From the NCBI GenBank assembly GCA_030407085.1, contig CM059584.1, positions 143,086,001-143,150,000 of the forward strand: a DNA stretch of 64,000 nt. The letters run 5' to 3'. The stretch comes from Trichopria drosophilae. Its lineage: Eukaryota; Arthropoda; Insecta; Hymenoptera; Diapriidae. The first letter of the stretch is position 1; every line of letters starts with the position of its first letter. The notes under the pieces were generated by a model. The model searched no databases and was not told the DNA's origin. It saw only the letters and a program-made list of their open reading frames with translations. The translations under genes and the position numbers were made by a program. Below are positions 48,471 through 60,088 of this stretch, piece after piece.

Positions 48471-49235
48471 CAAAAATAATATTCTATATTTAGACAAACA
48501 GTTAATTGTAAATATTTCTGAAAAGTTCTCCTCTATTCCACTATTATCGTTAATTTCTTTCTAGCCCAACAGATTTTGGTCAATTCTATCGTGAGATATT
48601 AGGTTTTGAAGCAAACTTGTAAAAATGTCCCATTGTGTGACATTTTAAATTTGGTAAATCTGATCACAAATTCATTATCAACAACCCAAAAATTCGCATA
48701 AAACACGATGAGTACTTAATGTTATTGATATGCCATTTCGAATTTAACAAAACAAACATCACCTCAAAACCTCCGGCAATGGGAATGGTACAAACAATTA
48801 TTTGTGTCCCACCTACTGCAAATTTGAAAATCACATGAATATTTCGTCGTATTGAATACCATTTTGTTAATAAGACAATCAAATAAAAAATATAGTATGA
48901 TAGAACCCTGTAGCGGAGACGTCGCTGCCAACCATAATTTTGATACCATTTAAGTTAATAGAAAGGGGTGTTGATATAAAACTCTATGAAGAACGAACAA
49001 AATTGTGTTTCAAAATATTATATTTTTGTTAACATATTTAGTTTTTGTTTAATTATTCAGAGCATTTAGACAGATCGACCTGCATACAATAAAAATATAC
49101 TCGGGATTTGTTTATTTATTTTTTTCATAGGAAGAATAAGTGCTAACGTCGATCTAAAATTCCGGTGCCTTTGGTGGTTAATGGGTCAACAGCAAATTCT
49201 ATCCTTGCGAATAGAAGTGTTTTTTTCGTATTTCT

Positions 49236-49480
49236 GAATTTAACTGTTCAACGGGGTGTTGGTCGAAAAACCGACAAATCAATAAACCGGCAGGTCGAAA
49301 AACCGACAGTCAAAAAACCGACAGTCAAAAAACCGACAATCGAAAAGCCGACATTAAAAAAACCGACAATTAAAAAAATAACTGTCCTCCTGACGATGTG
49401 TTTATTTTTTTTGTTATGTGTCGGCTTTTCGACTGTCGGTTTTTTGACCTGTCGGTTTTTCGACCCCCACCTGTTAAACG
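49236..49480. mobile_element. Foldback element with 15-bp tandem repeats in its arms
   Basis: The ends are GTTCAACGGGGTGTTGGTCG on the left and, in reverse complement, GTTTAACAGGTGGGGGTCG on the right. Each arm then carries repeats of AAAAAACCGACAGTC: about six in the left arm (49260-49375) and three inverted in the right (49421-49464). The spacer of about 45 bp is simple. The plus-strand frame 49165-49527 with its KPTVKKPT repeat is a by-product of the array. The arms could slip and pair in many registers. Confidence 0.75.
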
Positions 49481-49599
49481 AAATAAATTTTTACATTTTT
49501 GATGAACTACTTGCAGGCGTTAATTGACGTACATTAAGAGCAAGTTTTAGTATCCATTTACCGACTTTATGAAAGTGGGTAATATATCAAACATTAAAG

Positions 49600-50220
49600 A
49601 CCCACGAATGCCGACAAGTTAATCTTCGATGGCCGAAAGGAGGAAAAGTAACCGTTTGACTTTCACGGTGGAATATGAAGAATTGTTCAGAGGAAAAAAA
49701 GGAAGCGGTGAATCTCCCGGCGCTTAAGCTCGGAGAGTGCGAGAAGGATAAAGCTTGCAGACAAGTTCTGAAAGTCGTGATCGAATACCGCGGTCGAGGA
49801 CGGTACCGCAGAGAAGAATAAGAACAGAGGCGGAGAAACGAGGCGAGGTGGCACTTTTGCGGCCAACCCGACTATTCCGACGGTGGATGGAACTTTCCAA
49901 AAAAAAAAGAGGAAGAGACGTAGTCACGAAACTGGAATTTTTCATACGTGGGGAAACGAGCGCGCGCGAAAGCGGCTCGGGCCTTTGAATTTTTCAGGAT
50001 TCTTTCTTTGTTTCCTTCTAGGACAATTTGGTAACCCGACCGAATGCTGGGAAGAGAAAAGAATGATAATAGCTGTCAATTGCTTCGTCCTGAATAAATG
50101 AGAGTTCTCGACTCCCTGTTTTCCAAGTTTATAAATCGCATGCAAAATGCATCCGGTGAACCGGGATATAATTATCAGTCGCGGCTCTCGTCGGGAGCAA
50201 CGTCATATTCGAATGAAAAC
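49600..50220. other. CpG-rich islet with purine-rich strand
   Basis: GC- and CpG-rich, with AG-rich runs on the plus strand (49690-49920). Open frames occur on both strands with no recognisable product. It resembles the islet at 22100-22850 in composition. Confidence 0.35.
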
Positions 50221-50449
50221 GTATAAAAATATCCACCATCTTTTGAGCTCGCTGCATCTTATAAGAACGTAAATTAAATGTTTATTTTAGAATTATTTTT
50301 TTTTATGGCAGAATATTTTCTACAATTAAAGAATTTTATATATCGTTATCAGTCGATGTTTGTGAATTATAATTTTGTCTTTAATAAGGGCTACAAATTC
50401 ATGCCAGTTTTGTGCAATTAAATTTGCGCTTTCCCAGTAAATTGCGGTG

Positions 50450-50560
50450 TTGCGCCTGCGTCATCATTTGAAAATCTGCGTACATTGAGAACGGATGAGT
50501 GCATAAAATCATAAAGCTGGATTTTACGCAGTATCGGAAAACTTTTATCAAAACGCTTCG
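50450..50560. repeat. Fragment of the GCGTAAAAT hairpin family
   Basis: GTGCATAAAATC and GATTTTACGCA face each other over 9 bp at 50509-50540, matching the palindromes at 34728-35580 with changes. Confidence 0.5.
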
Positions 50561-50569
50561 GGGTGTTCA

Positions 50570-51640
50570 CTGCGAATACGGTTCCAATGGTTAAAATAAA
50601 GTGGATGTTTCATACGCTCTTCATATTATATGGTTTATTCACGTGATTAACAAATATTTTACGATAAGACGTAACTTATCCCATTAATAGATCACTTTTT
50701 AGGATAATTGATTCTCCAAGATAATTTTTATTAGAGCCATTATATACATATGAAGAATAAATAATTTCTTTAACTCACCGAATTGGTGAAGTTGATCTCG
50801 GTTTGGTTAGCTCTTGTTTGGTTACGTCACTAAGAGATTGGCTATAGAAACTTATGCATATTTATGTACGAGTTTGGTGATCAGAACAAAAAAATAAGAA
50901 TTAGTTGGTTGAAACTCGTTTAGTTAGGAATAAATAGTTGATTAGAAATTAGACCATATTCAATGTCGATAGTAGTCCCATTCATTTTCGGGTATATTGT
51001 ACATTATCAATTTGAACTCAAATTTTTAAACAATATCCGTTTAGCCACCACAACTAACTAATTCAGTTGAGGCAATGATAAACATAATTGGTCAGTCAGC
51101 TAAAAGGATATTATAGGTTCTAACAATGGAACCCTTTTTGTGACAGGGTTAAGAAACGTATATACTATGAAACTCGTAAATAATCCATTAAAGCAGTTTA
51201 TTTGTGCTAACCCGATAACTAAACTAGGGGCCCATTAACGAGAAGAGATAAAAACAAAAATAATCAGAGGTTACTTAGTTTTAGTAGCGTAAGTGGTAAA
51301 GAACCCTGTTTCTTCAATCTCGAGGAGGGTAATCTAGTAGAAAATTAATGTGCTCACAATACTAACCTGAAATAATTAACTATCGTTATAATATAATTTA
51401 TGTTTTCCAAAAAATTCAACACTGTTTTATCTGTTACAAACACTCTTCCAGAGCTTTCTTGTTGTAATGACAACGCAGGACCACAAAAAAAATTTGTTGA
51501 AAGTTTCCTTTAATGAGAGGTAGTGGATTTTATAGATTTTGGGTCGCTGAAAACGAATCCGTAGCCCGATTTGGGCCATCACGTCAAGTTTTCGAGATAT
51601 TCTATCCGCTAATTTCAATTTCCGGATACGATTAAATCCG
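50570..51640. other. AT-rich spacer before the LINE
   Basis: No gene was seen. The scrap at 51541-51600 belongs to the GGGTCGCTGATTACGAAT family. Confidence 0.35.
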
Positions 51641-51644
51641 GATT

Positions 51645-53241
51645 AGCCTAAAAATGGCCAAGAATTCGTATCTGCGAAACGCCCTACAGAGCACAAGACA
51701 CTCTGCGAAAATCTGGGCCCTACTAAGGAAATTCGGACTTTCGGCACCATCGACACACTCTGCCTTGCAACACTTTTCACCAGATGAATTAAACAAACAT
51801 TATACCGCAATAGCCTCTACTCACCCTGCTTGTTCTGACTCGCAGCTTCGTCAGATTCTTCTGTCACAGCCTCTGCCAAATTCCCCTACATTTTCTTTCC
51901 CAATCATTCGGACGGAGCAAGTGCAGAGCATCATTGCATCATCATTTTCGAAATCGAAGGGATTAAGCCTAAATGGCATTCAGCTCATTCACCTTCAGCG
52001 AATCTCACCCGTTATCATTGATCCACCTATGTGAAAGAAGTCGTACATTATCCCGCTTAATAAGATTTCTAATCCAGTCTTTCCAGGCGATACACGTTCC
52101 ATAGTGAATCCCTCCCACATCGCTCAGTTGCTTGATGCTATAGTGACTCGGATAATAATGTCATATCTCGAGACTAATAGCCTTCTTCATCCCGGACAAT
52201 TTGGATTTCGAAAGTTTCACAGCATTCAGACGGCCCTATTAAAACTCACTGATGATATACGTCGTGGTATTGAAAAGGGTTTTGTTACCATCTTGGTTAT
52301 GTTTGACATCTCTAAAGCCTTCAATACCTTGAATCATCCCCTTATTCTACGATGCTTTCGACAGTTAGGGTTTGATGATATGTCCATAACCTGGATGGCT
52401 TTTTATCTGACGGGTAGATCGCAACTCATTAAAGGAACGGATGGATCTTGTTCTCAACGACTTTTTACCAGTAGTGGCATATCACAGGGATCAAGTTTAG
52501 GCCCAATTTTGTTCGCGGTAGCATTTTTAATACTCTATTTGAGCAATTACATCACCGTCGCGATACGACCATAGTTTTTGCGGATGCCACACAATTTTAT
52601 TTGTCAACATCCGTCACCGGTGTCCAACATGTCATACATTGTTTGAATGAAGAAGTTGAGGTATTCTACAGGTGGACACGACAGTTAGGTCTCAGACTCA
52701 ATGAAAAGAAGACGAAAGCTATGATATTTGGAACTAGGCCTAACCTCGTACTCCTCGAGTCAATGACATTGTCACCCATTTTAGTTAACCATCCCATAGT
52801 GCCATATGTCATTGAAGTTCGTAACCTTGGAGTCTGTCTCTCTTCTGATCTAACCTGGAACCGTCACATAGCGTCAATTAGCTCTAAAGTTCATTACACC
52901 TTGTATCGCTTACGGTTCATGGTTCTTGTCTTCCGTCATCGGTTAAGCTAATGCTTGTCAATGCCCTTATTCTCCCCCACTTGGATTTTGCTTGTCTTGT
53001 CTATTCGGATGCCTCTGGTTATTTAATTACTAAGTTGCGAAGACTTCTCAACACAGCACTACGATTTATTTACCAGCTACACCGCGATCAATCATTGGCT
53101 CCTTATTGGACTAAAGCAAATTGGCTCTCCATCGAAAATCGCCACAAGTACTTCCGGGACACTCTTAGCTACCAGGTATTGAGTACATCGTTACCCAGAT
53201 CCATTTCTGTTCAGCACATCACAGATAGTTTCGATCGTTAA
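51645..53241 (+). pseudogene. CR1/Jockey-superfamily reverse transcriptase, broken
   Basis: A LINE reverse transcriptase without its endonuclease (5'-truncated). In order: KIWALLRKFGL linker; KGLSLNGIQL (a changed G-x-D-G-I block); after a TGA at 52035 and an apparent internal deletion, KKSYIIPLNKIS; then GQFGFRKFHSIQTALL; motif A FDISKAFNTLNHP (second Asp changed to Asn); SSGISQGSSLGPILFA; a frame change near 52555; motif C FADATQFYL instead of YADDTQ-type; then LRLNEKKTKAMIFG and VRNLGVCLSSDLTWNRHI; another frame change at 52951; then ILPHLDFACLVYSDA to a stop at 53241. Loss of the second motif C aspartate alone would abolish polymerase activity. No target-site duplication or tail was identified. 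Confidence 0.9.
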
Positions 53242-55256
53242 ACTACAACACTCAAAATTTAAGGAATTAAACTGCATGAAACAAACGAACTTACTTTAGT
53301 GAAGTTGGATCGTATTAGCCGCTCATCTCATTGAAAGGAATTACTATTATAGTATCGCTACAATCCTGCCTGTATTATGAAATTGAGAGGAAGAGATTTC
53401 CAGAATACTTTCTTAATCTTTTTCTGTAGCACACCTCCGCAGAAAACTTGTTTCAGAAAATGGTTAATTTTATGGCAGGGATAGCTATGTATGACAGAAT
53501 TCACTTGGAAAAGTATCACTATTGTAGTTATTTAAATTAGACACTTTACCAATCAATGATTTTATAATCTAAAGACACTAAAAATGGTGACTTACAATTT
53601 CCTATCGTGGCATTGCAAAATGCATTTTACTATTATTTATTTAATCCATTTTTGAGTAGTAAATAATACACATTTCCGGACAAGAAAACTGGCTTATTGC
53701 GCACAGAGAAGTATTGAACCTTATCTTTAGAAACTTTGTTCAGTTTGTTTCAAATACTTTATGTCAGTTAAACACACCCATTAGCGTTCGTGATAAATAG
53801 CAAGGGTCGATCTAAACTTCGAATCAAAATTGGTGACACACTCGATACACACCGCACATTACATTTAGACCCCTTACGCTTCAACGCTAGATCCCTTATC
53901 AGATAAATAATGCAATACATTGATCTTTGTTAATCGCCACCTTATAAGTTCAAGAAAATGATATTTTGTTCAATGTATTTAACGATTTCCACTGTTTAAG
54001 AGTTGCATCACATTTAGGTGAAATGCACGAACATTTTAAATTAATGATACTTTTTATGTTTTACGTAATTAAATTAGATAAGCTGAAAAACTATACAAAT
54101 TTCAATAACGGCTTACGTATAATAATCCTTTGTAATTTTAGAGGCTACGCAATATAATGTCGGAAAGAGTCGTGATGAGCGAAACCTACTTTAGAATGAT
54201 AAGGATACTATAACATACCATTTAATTTTTTATTAATATCGAAGTTGACAGTCTTGAGAAATTTAGATACTATCGCGGTGCGGCTAATTTAAATACTTAC
54301 GTCTGTCTTCTGTACGAAAATACAGAAAGTCTTCCACAATGTCATTTATTTTTTATGTATAAAAAGAGATCGATTATCGCGATGAAAATACGTTTATCAT
54401 AACCGAATTTCGACCCAGTCTTAGATAATTAAAAAATCATGCTGTATCGTTCGAAGTATTGAATGGAATTTTTACTGCCATATAAAAGTTTGCTTTGCAG
54501 CTAAACAATTAAATATTTATGACGATATTTCATATCTAGAACACTTTTAGCATATTCATTTAAAATGCACAAAGGAAGAGTGTATTTTAGAAGACGGAAC
54601 AATTTAAAGGTACCGGAATAGATAATATGCAATTTAAAATAAATTCAGAGGCATATTTTATATTTCATCTGTTTCTCGTCTTTGCTTAAAAATATTACAA
54701 TGTATAAAAAACGTAGACAGTAAAGTGGAAATGTTATTTTCCTACTCTGAGTGACATTTCACCGTGCAGCGGATGACCTTAAACCAAATAAGAATTGTGA
54801 TACGATAAGAAGTCGTAAAACTTTTATGTCGTGAATTTCAACGTTACACCACAGGACCAATGTGGAATAAAATGTTTATCTCTTTGTTATTTTCGTAATT
54901 ATAAAAACTAATAAAAACTACATAGATGTGTTTTTTATGTGACAAGGAACGTGTGTATAATGTTTGTCGATTTGAGTTGGCGTATAACAATACTTTCTCG
55001 TTTTCCTTCAAAATATGTGAATTATAAAAAATAAACATGTTTTGGGATTGGAATCGAAATTTTCTCAGAAATGGCGGTGACAAATTTATGCTGAAAAAAA
55101 TAGTTTTTTTCATTCTTTACCTTCAGAATCTTTACAGTAATCAAGCGACATGAATGGCAGTATTATTGAAATAACTAATTACTTGATGATACTCGTGTGA
55201 ACTACAAAAAACATAAATTTTGGTTAAAGAAAATCAATAAAAGGAGTGACTAGTGA
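53242..55256. other. AT-rich spacer
   Basis: Nothing supported apart from the probable LINE 3' end just after 53241. Confidence 0.35.
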
Positions 55257-55638
55257 AGTATACACAGAAAAAAAAGTCTTAAAATTGTTACATCTCATAT
55301 TAAGTACTGTAAAAGGCTTAATTTCAGTGTAAAATTGAGCTAATTTTCTTCAATTGAATCAATATATGCGCTTAAAACCTTATTTTTAGTTTTGGAAACT
55401 TACTTTTAGTCAATATTCAGGTTCGAAATAAGAATTCTCTAACTTAGTTGTGACAATATAAACATTTTTCATTAAGCATAAATCTTGACTAAAATTAAAC
55501 TTTGCTGCCTGAAAGTAAGACTTTAAGCGCAAATATTGACTTAATTTAAGAAAATTAGCAGAATTTTATACTTAAATGAAGCCTTTTACAGTGCTTAATT
55601 TGAGATGAAACAATTTTAATACTTTTTTTTCTGTGTAT
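55257..55638. mobile_element. MITE with TIRs of about 125 bp and TA target site
   Basis: The left arm TACACAGAAAAAAAAGT.. (from 55259) and the right arm ..ACTTTTTTTTCTGTGTA (to about 55638) pair over roughly 125 bp. Shared blocks are TTAAAATTGTT, CATCTCA, ACTGTAAAAGGCTT and CTAATTTTCTT. The arms are bounded by TA on both sides, as in Tc1/mariner-type insertions. The interior of about 130 bp is non-coding. Confidence 0.85.
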
Positions 55639-55639
55639 T

Positions 55640-56566
55640 TGGTCTGTCTGTCCGCGTCTAAGTGGTATTTTTTATATTACATCTTACTTTTAGTCAAATT
55701 TCTTACTTATTTCCAGATTTCAGTCGCGTTTCTTGCATTAATTGAAGTAGTTGTTTTTAGAGTGGAAGTCATTCAGTTATTTCATTTTTGCGATTAACGA
55801 ATGCTGATCCAATTAATATAGCTTTAGATTATGATACCAGTTTATTCTGAGTCACGGTGGAATTAAAAAAATAACTAATAGTGAATGTTCCAGCAAATCA
55901 AATGCAATGTTCTACTATATATGTATATATGTATTTGGATATAATGGTACTCCCTAAATATATAAATTTATAAAGCCACTATAATTTCACGAGAATATAT
56001 TTTCGTCTGCAATATATGATTTCAAATCCACGTAACTTACGACGTATGAAGATGCGGTATGGTTAAACGTTCGTAGTAGTGTTACTACTTAAACAAGGAT
56101 AACCGCTTAAGTTGTAACGTCAACTTGCTCATCTGGAAATGCTAAGTACGACATAAATTATTGTCATCATTTTTCATGTTTACCATATGTGGTTAATTTT
56201 TTTCACTCTTTCCGAGGAAAGTGCTAAACGAACTATTGACTACGTGACATTCAATAGTTCAACAGTTCTTAAGTGTGTTTTTAGGTCTTGTTCCAAGATT
56301 TGTATTTAATGGGGATGTCTTAGACGTTTAATAGCAGCTTGAATAAGAATCTACATTATTAAAAATGTTTCTTTCTATACCTATGGATATTGTAACTTAA
56401 TATTGTTAATATAAAATTCTGTTAAAAGATGGAGTTCGAGGTGGATAATATGGCGGGCGTCGCAAAACATTGGTAGATTTTATATCAATAGTTATTTAAG
56501 TCGTAAAAGGATTCCGACTTTTTGTTAAAATAAAAAGGTTAAATTTTCGAAATTTTACATGTTTGA
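55640..56566. other. AT-rich spacer
   Basis: Nothing supported. ATGGCGGGCG at 56450-56459 may be another scrap of the ATGGCGG family. Confidence 0.35.
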
Positions 56567-57067
56567 CTAACCCTTTAAATCACAAATGTGCATAATTTGC
56601 ACACGGATTTCAGTATAGTTTTATTTATAAAATAAAATTGTTTAAAATATGGAAACATCTATATCCGAATAGTTTTGAGGTCTCTCTTTCGATTGGCACT
56701 ACTGAAATTTTCAAAAAATGACGTTTACTACATTTTTTTTTAACAAAAATATTGAAAAAAAACGTGATTTCTTAGCCACAATTTTTTTGAAATGCATTTT
56801 TAACTATGATACCCGTTTCAGGTCACGTTCTAACCTATCGGAGACGTGTTCCCGATTTTTTTACTTCAAAATTATATATTCACATAATTTGATTTAGTTT
56901 ATATTTCATTTCAAAATGGCGTCTGAACGTTGAAAATTGTTGAAATTGAAGAAATTGCTGTTATTTCGAATCTGCTAGGTTTTCTTTTTAGTAAAATCGT
57001 ACAAATAAGCTATCACGAGTTTTGTGTAACCTGTTTTGATTTATGGAAGTACTAATCGTATAGATTG

Positions 57068-57736
57068 TTAACCCTTTGCGGCATGGTGGTAGCCCATATT
57101 ACCACCTTTTTTATTCACAACTTCTCTCTATAGTTTCAATGCTTTCAAAGCAATATTCAAAAAATCTTGTTATAATGATAGATGGGGCTTTTTGGTACGT
57201 AACGAAAAGGATAATTAATGTAATTTCGCAAAATTATCAACAATTATAAATAAATTAATTTAAAAAAACGTCGATTTTTTAGAAAGAAATCATTTTTGAA
57301 CGAACTAAAGGGTAAATTAGAACCAAATTTGGTACTCGGAGGTTTCTGGGGTCGCTGATTACGAATTTGAAGTCGGCTTTGAGAAATTCAAAATGGCCGA
57401 TCCAAAATGGCCGACCGAAAAGTGAAAAATTACCGGATATTGATGAAAGTGGGTTTTTCGTGGATTTTCGACGTCGCTGATTACGAATATGATCACAGTT
57501 TATACATTTGACCTTCAGAGTACATAGAGTACCCAATGTTATCTAGATCAAGTAAATTTTCACCCAGTTTCATCAAGTTTGTGTAATTTTTCGCATTTTG
57601 GTCGGCCATCTCGAATCCGCCATTTTGAATTTTCAAAATTTGACTTCATATTCGTAATCAGCGACTCCGAAAACCCCCGATTAACAATTTTCAGCTGTTT
57701 TCCGTGTAAAGAAAAATGTATGCCGCAAAGGGTGAA
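57068..57736. mobile_element. Inner TTAA-type element nested in the palindrome
   Basis: TTAA (57068-57071) precedes CCCTTTGCGGCA, and the other end is TGCCGCAAAGGG (57721-57732) followed by TGAA, a decayed TTAA. GGTGGTA (57085-57091) pairs with TACCACC (57100-57106) just inside the left end. It lies at the centre of the outer palindrome and carries its own inner palindrome at 57351-57665. This fits a piggyBac-type MITE of about 670 bp. Confidence 0.75.
57351..57665. repeat. Inner palindrome, GTCGCTGATTACGAAT module
   Basis: Arms of about 83 bp: GTCGCTGATTACGAATTTGA.. to GTGAAAAATTAC (57351-57433) and the inverse at 57577-57665 ending ATTCGTAATCAGCGAC. Inside the arms are AAAATGGCCGATCC and ATGGCCGACC. 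The same module forms the palindrome at 60200-60690. Confidence 0.8.
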
Positions 57737-58410
57737 TTGGCAAATTTCACACCAATTTTGGTTATAACAGAATTCGAAATACGCACATTTCGATATAGAA
57801 CATGGCAAGCGCCATCTTGAAATTGGATTTTATGGGATATTACTGCTTTCGTAAATCAAAGATAATGCAAAATTCGTAATAACTGATTTGTACGATTTTA
57901 CTACAAACAAAACCTAGCAGATCCGAAATAATGGCAATTTAAACAATTTCCAAAACTCAACGTTCAGACGCCATTTTGAAATAAAGAACAAAATTAATCA
58001 AAATATGTGAATGTATAATTTTGAAGTAAAAAAATCGGAAACACGTTTCTGATAGGTTAGAAGGTGATCTGAAACGGGTATCATAGTTAAAAATACATTT
58101 AAACAAAAAATTGTGGCTAAATATTCGCTTCTTTTTTAATATTATTTTTTAAAAAAGATGTGGTAAACGTAATTTCTCGAAAATTTCAGTAGCGTCAATC
58201 AAAGAGTGCCCTGAAAACTAATCGGATATAGATGTTTCTATTTTTAATTAATTTTTACTGTGTAAAGAAAACGATGCTTAAATCCGTGTTCCAATTGTGA
58301 ATATTTGGGACTAAAGGGTTAAGAAGTCGAAATTAGTACTTGTCAACTAAAAGTTACTATTTGGCAGTTTCTACTATCATTACTGACAAAGGTGAACATA
58401 GTTTTTTTAG

Positions 58411-58534
58411 CCCTGGTAGAAATCTGTACAGTTTTGTTTTGCATTATACAGTTTTCCTATACCGTTAAGACATGAGAAGTAAAGAGGCTGAACAGAACTA
58501 GCTAAAAACTGGACTCATTTTTTAATAGAGAGGC
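58411..58534 (-). mobile_element. CCCTGGTAGAAA MITE, copy 2
   Basis: The element is in inverse orientation. CCCTGGTAGAAATCTGTACAG at its left edge corresponds to the right end of copies 1 and 3. CCTATACCGTTAAGACATGAG is the inverse of a diverged form of the shared CATGTTAAAGGTATAGG block. Its other end (near 58534) is degraded. Confidence 0.6.
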
Positions 58535-58959
58535 TAAAGTATTAATTATGTATATTAATAGTTGTTAAAGCGCTGCAGTCACCAGTAGGTATCTAACATT
58601 TGCTGGAGTGTATATGTATGAAAGGCCTAGAAAATAGTTTATCTCAATTTTCAGGAGGCAACGTATATCTTTTACACTTTTCAGAATATTAAAATCAGAG
58701 TATACCATACTGTGAATTTGACGACAAAGTTTGTTTTGAAAAGTTCTTTTTAGTGCGTTAATACACATAACAAGAGATAGGCGTAACGTGCTAAGTGTGG
58801 TTTGGAAAAACCGACAATTTAATTTATAACCTCTGTATAATCTAGCACCTCGTAAAAATATCCGTATTTTACTGGAGTCATATACTTCTCACTTCCTCGC
58901 CAACCACTCGATCTTTTTCATTCACGTTTTCCAACGCAGAGAAACGAAATACAATACCA

Positions 58960-59430
58960 TAGAGATGACCTCGTGCATCGAGCTCATACCATTAAAATCT
59001 GAAAGGACATCATCGAGGGAGTGTACGTAGTGCACGCATCGTCGTCGCTCGGACGAGGGAATGCAGATTTCATGCGGTCGCTCCCACGGTTCGCGAAGAG
59101 TAGTGCAACATGCACTGCGTCATATACCACGTTGCATGTGTCCGTAAATGTCCTTGCATGTGCGTACTTGTATATATCACGGGATTTTCTACGGGAAATT
59201 TATGGCGCGTACTCGGCAGCCGGGACAGCAGTCGGCAATGGGCTTCGTATACGTATAGATTACGTAGCCGCATGGGTTCCGCTACTCTTGTCCGCAAATG
59301 CACGTATACTCGCGCCAAGACCTTATATGTGAAAATTACACGGATTGCCGCAACATGTCCGAATAAGCGATATACATTTTCCTACATAAAGAACAGAAGG
59401 CGGAAATATGCGAATCTTTCCTAAGGACCT
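58960..59430. other. CpG-rich islet
   Basis: CpG-rich and high-complexity. Frames are open on both strands (103 and 104 codons plus, 82 minus), none recognisable. There are several TACGTA-type and ACGTAT palindromes. It could be host regulatory DNA. Confidence 0.35.
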
Positions 59431-60088
59431 TTCTGTTACTTCTTTTAGAGACAGTGAGTACGGTCAATCCCGGCTGCATGTAAGGTAAATGAACTTTTCG
59501 CATTTATACAATATTTGTCTTACTTACTCATTCATGCCGTACCAAGTTGGTTACTCCAATAACAGCTTTTCAAAATATGTGAGAAAACCCTCAAAATAAG
59601 CGTAAAAATGACGACGAATACCTTTAGGATAATTTAAAAATGAAATTAAGTAGAACGTTATATAAAAGAATGGGTATTGGAGATAAAAGCTCTAATAAAA
59701 GATTTGTAATATTTCTTATTATTATCTATATATTAATAATAAACCACAAAGAAAGAAATGTTTATTAGATGTACTTACTATTACATCATAACTAACTGTA
59801 AAGTAGGACTGAAGTCAACCAAGACGTCGGGTAAAAAGAAATGATCTAATTTTTACTTGACCGAAAGCGAATGAACCGAAAAATTATCAAAATAAGATCA
59901 CTTCTTGAAATATTTCAAGGTTTAAAATTTTCGATAATTAATGGGAATTATACCAAAATTTTACTGAAACGAGGTCACATTCTGATATATATTTAATCCG
60001 TTTTTATCTCATTTTATATATACGCTATTCCGATAGTACTGCATCGCTTCAAATTGTATTCATTATCAATAGTTGATCTAATTCTTAT

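Larger units (their letters stand above)
56567..58322. mobile_element. Outer TTAA-type foldback element
   Basis: A 1,756-bp palindrome. The left end is CTAACCCTTTAAATC (TTAA decayed to CTAA, 56567-56570) and the right end is AAAGGGTTAA (58313-58322). Arms of about 490 bp (56571-57055 and 57838-58318) match through GATACCCGTTTCAG, CTAACCTATC, AAAATGGCGTCTGAACG and CTGCTAGGTTTTC with moderate divergence. Next to the left end TGTGCATAATTTGCACA forms a subterminal hairpin. CCCTTT ends with TTAA targets are the piggyBac pattern. There is no transposase frame, so it is non-autonomous. Confidence 0.75.

Noticed and set aside
49260..49470. Regular repeats that could suggest a CRISPR array
   Set aside because: Repeats are directly tandem without unique spacers, occur inverted in two arms, and the sequence is eukaryotic.
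49165..49527. 120-codon frame with KPTVKKPT repeats
   Set aside because: The repeats come from the 15-bp DNA array of a foldback element; the flanks have no coding character.
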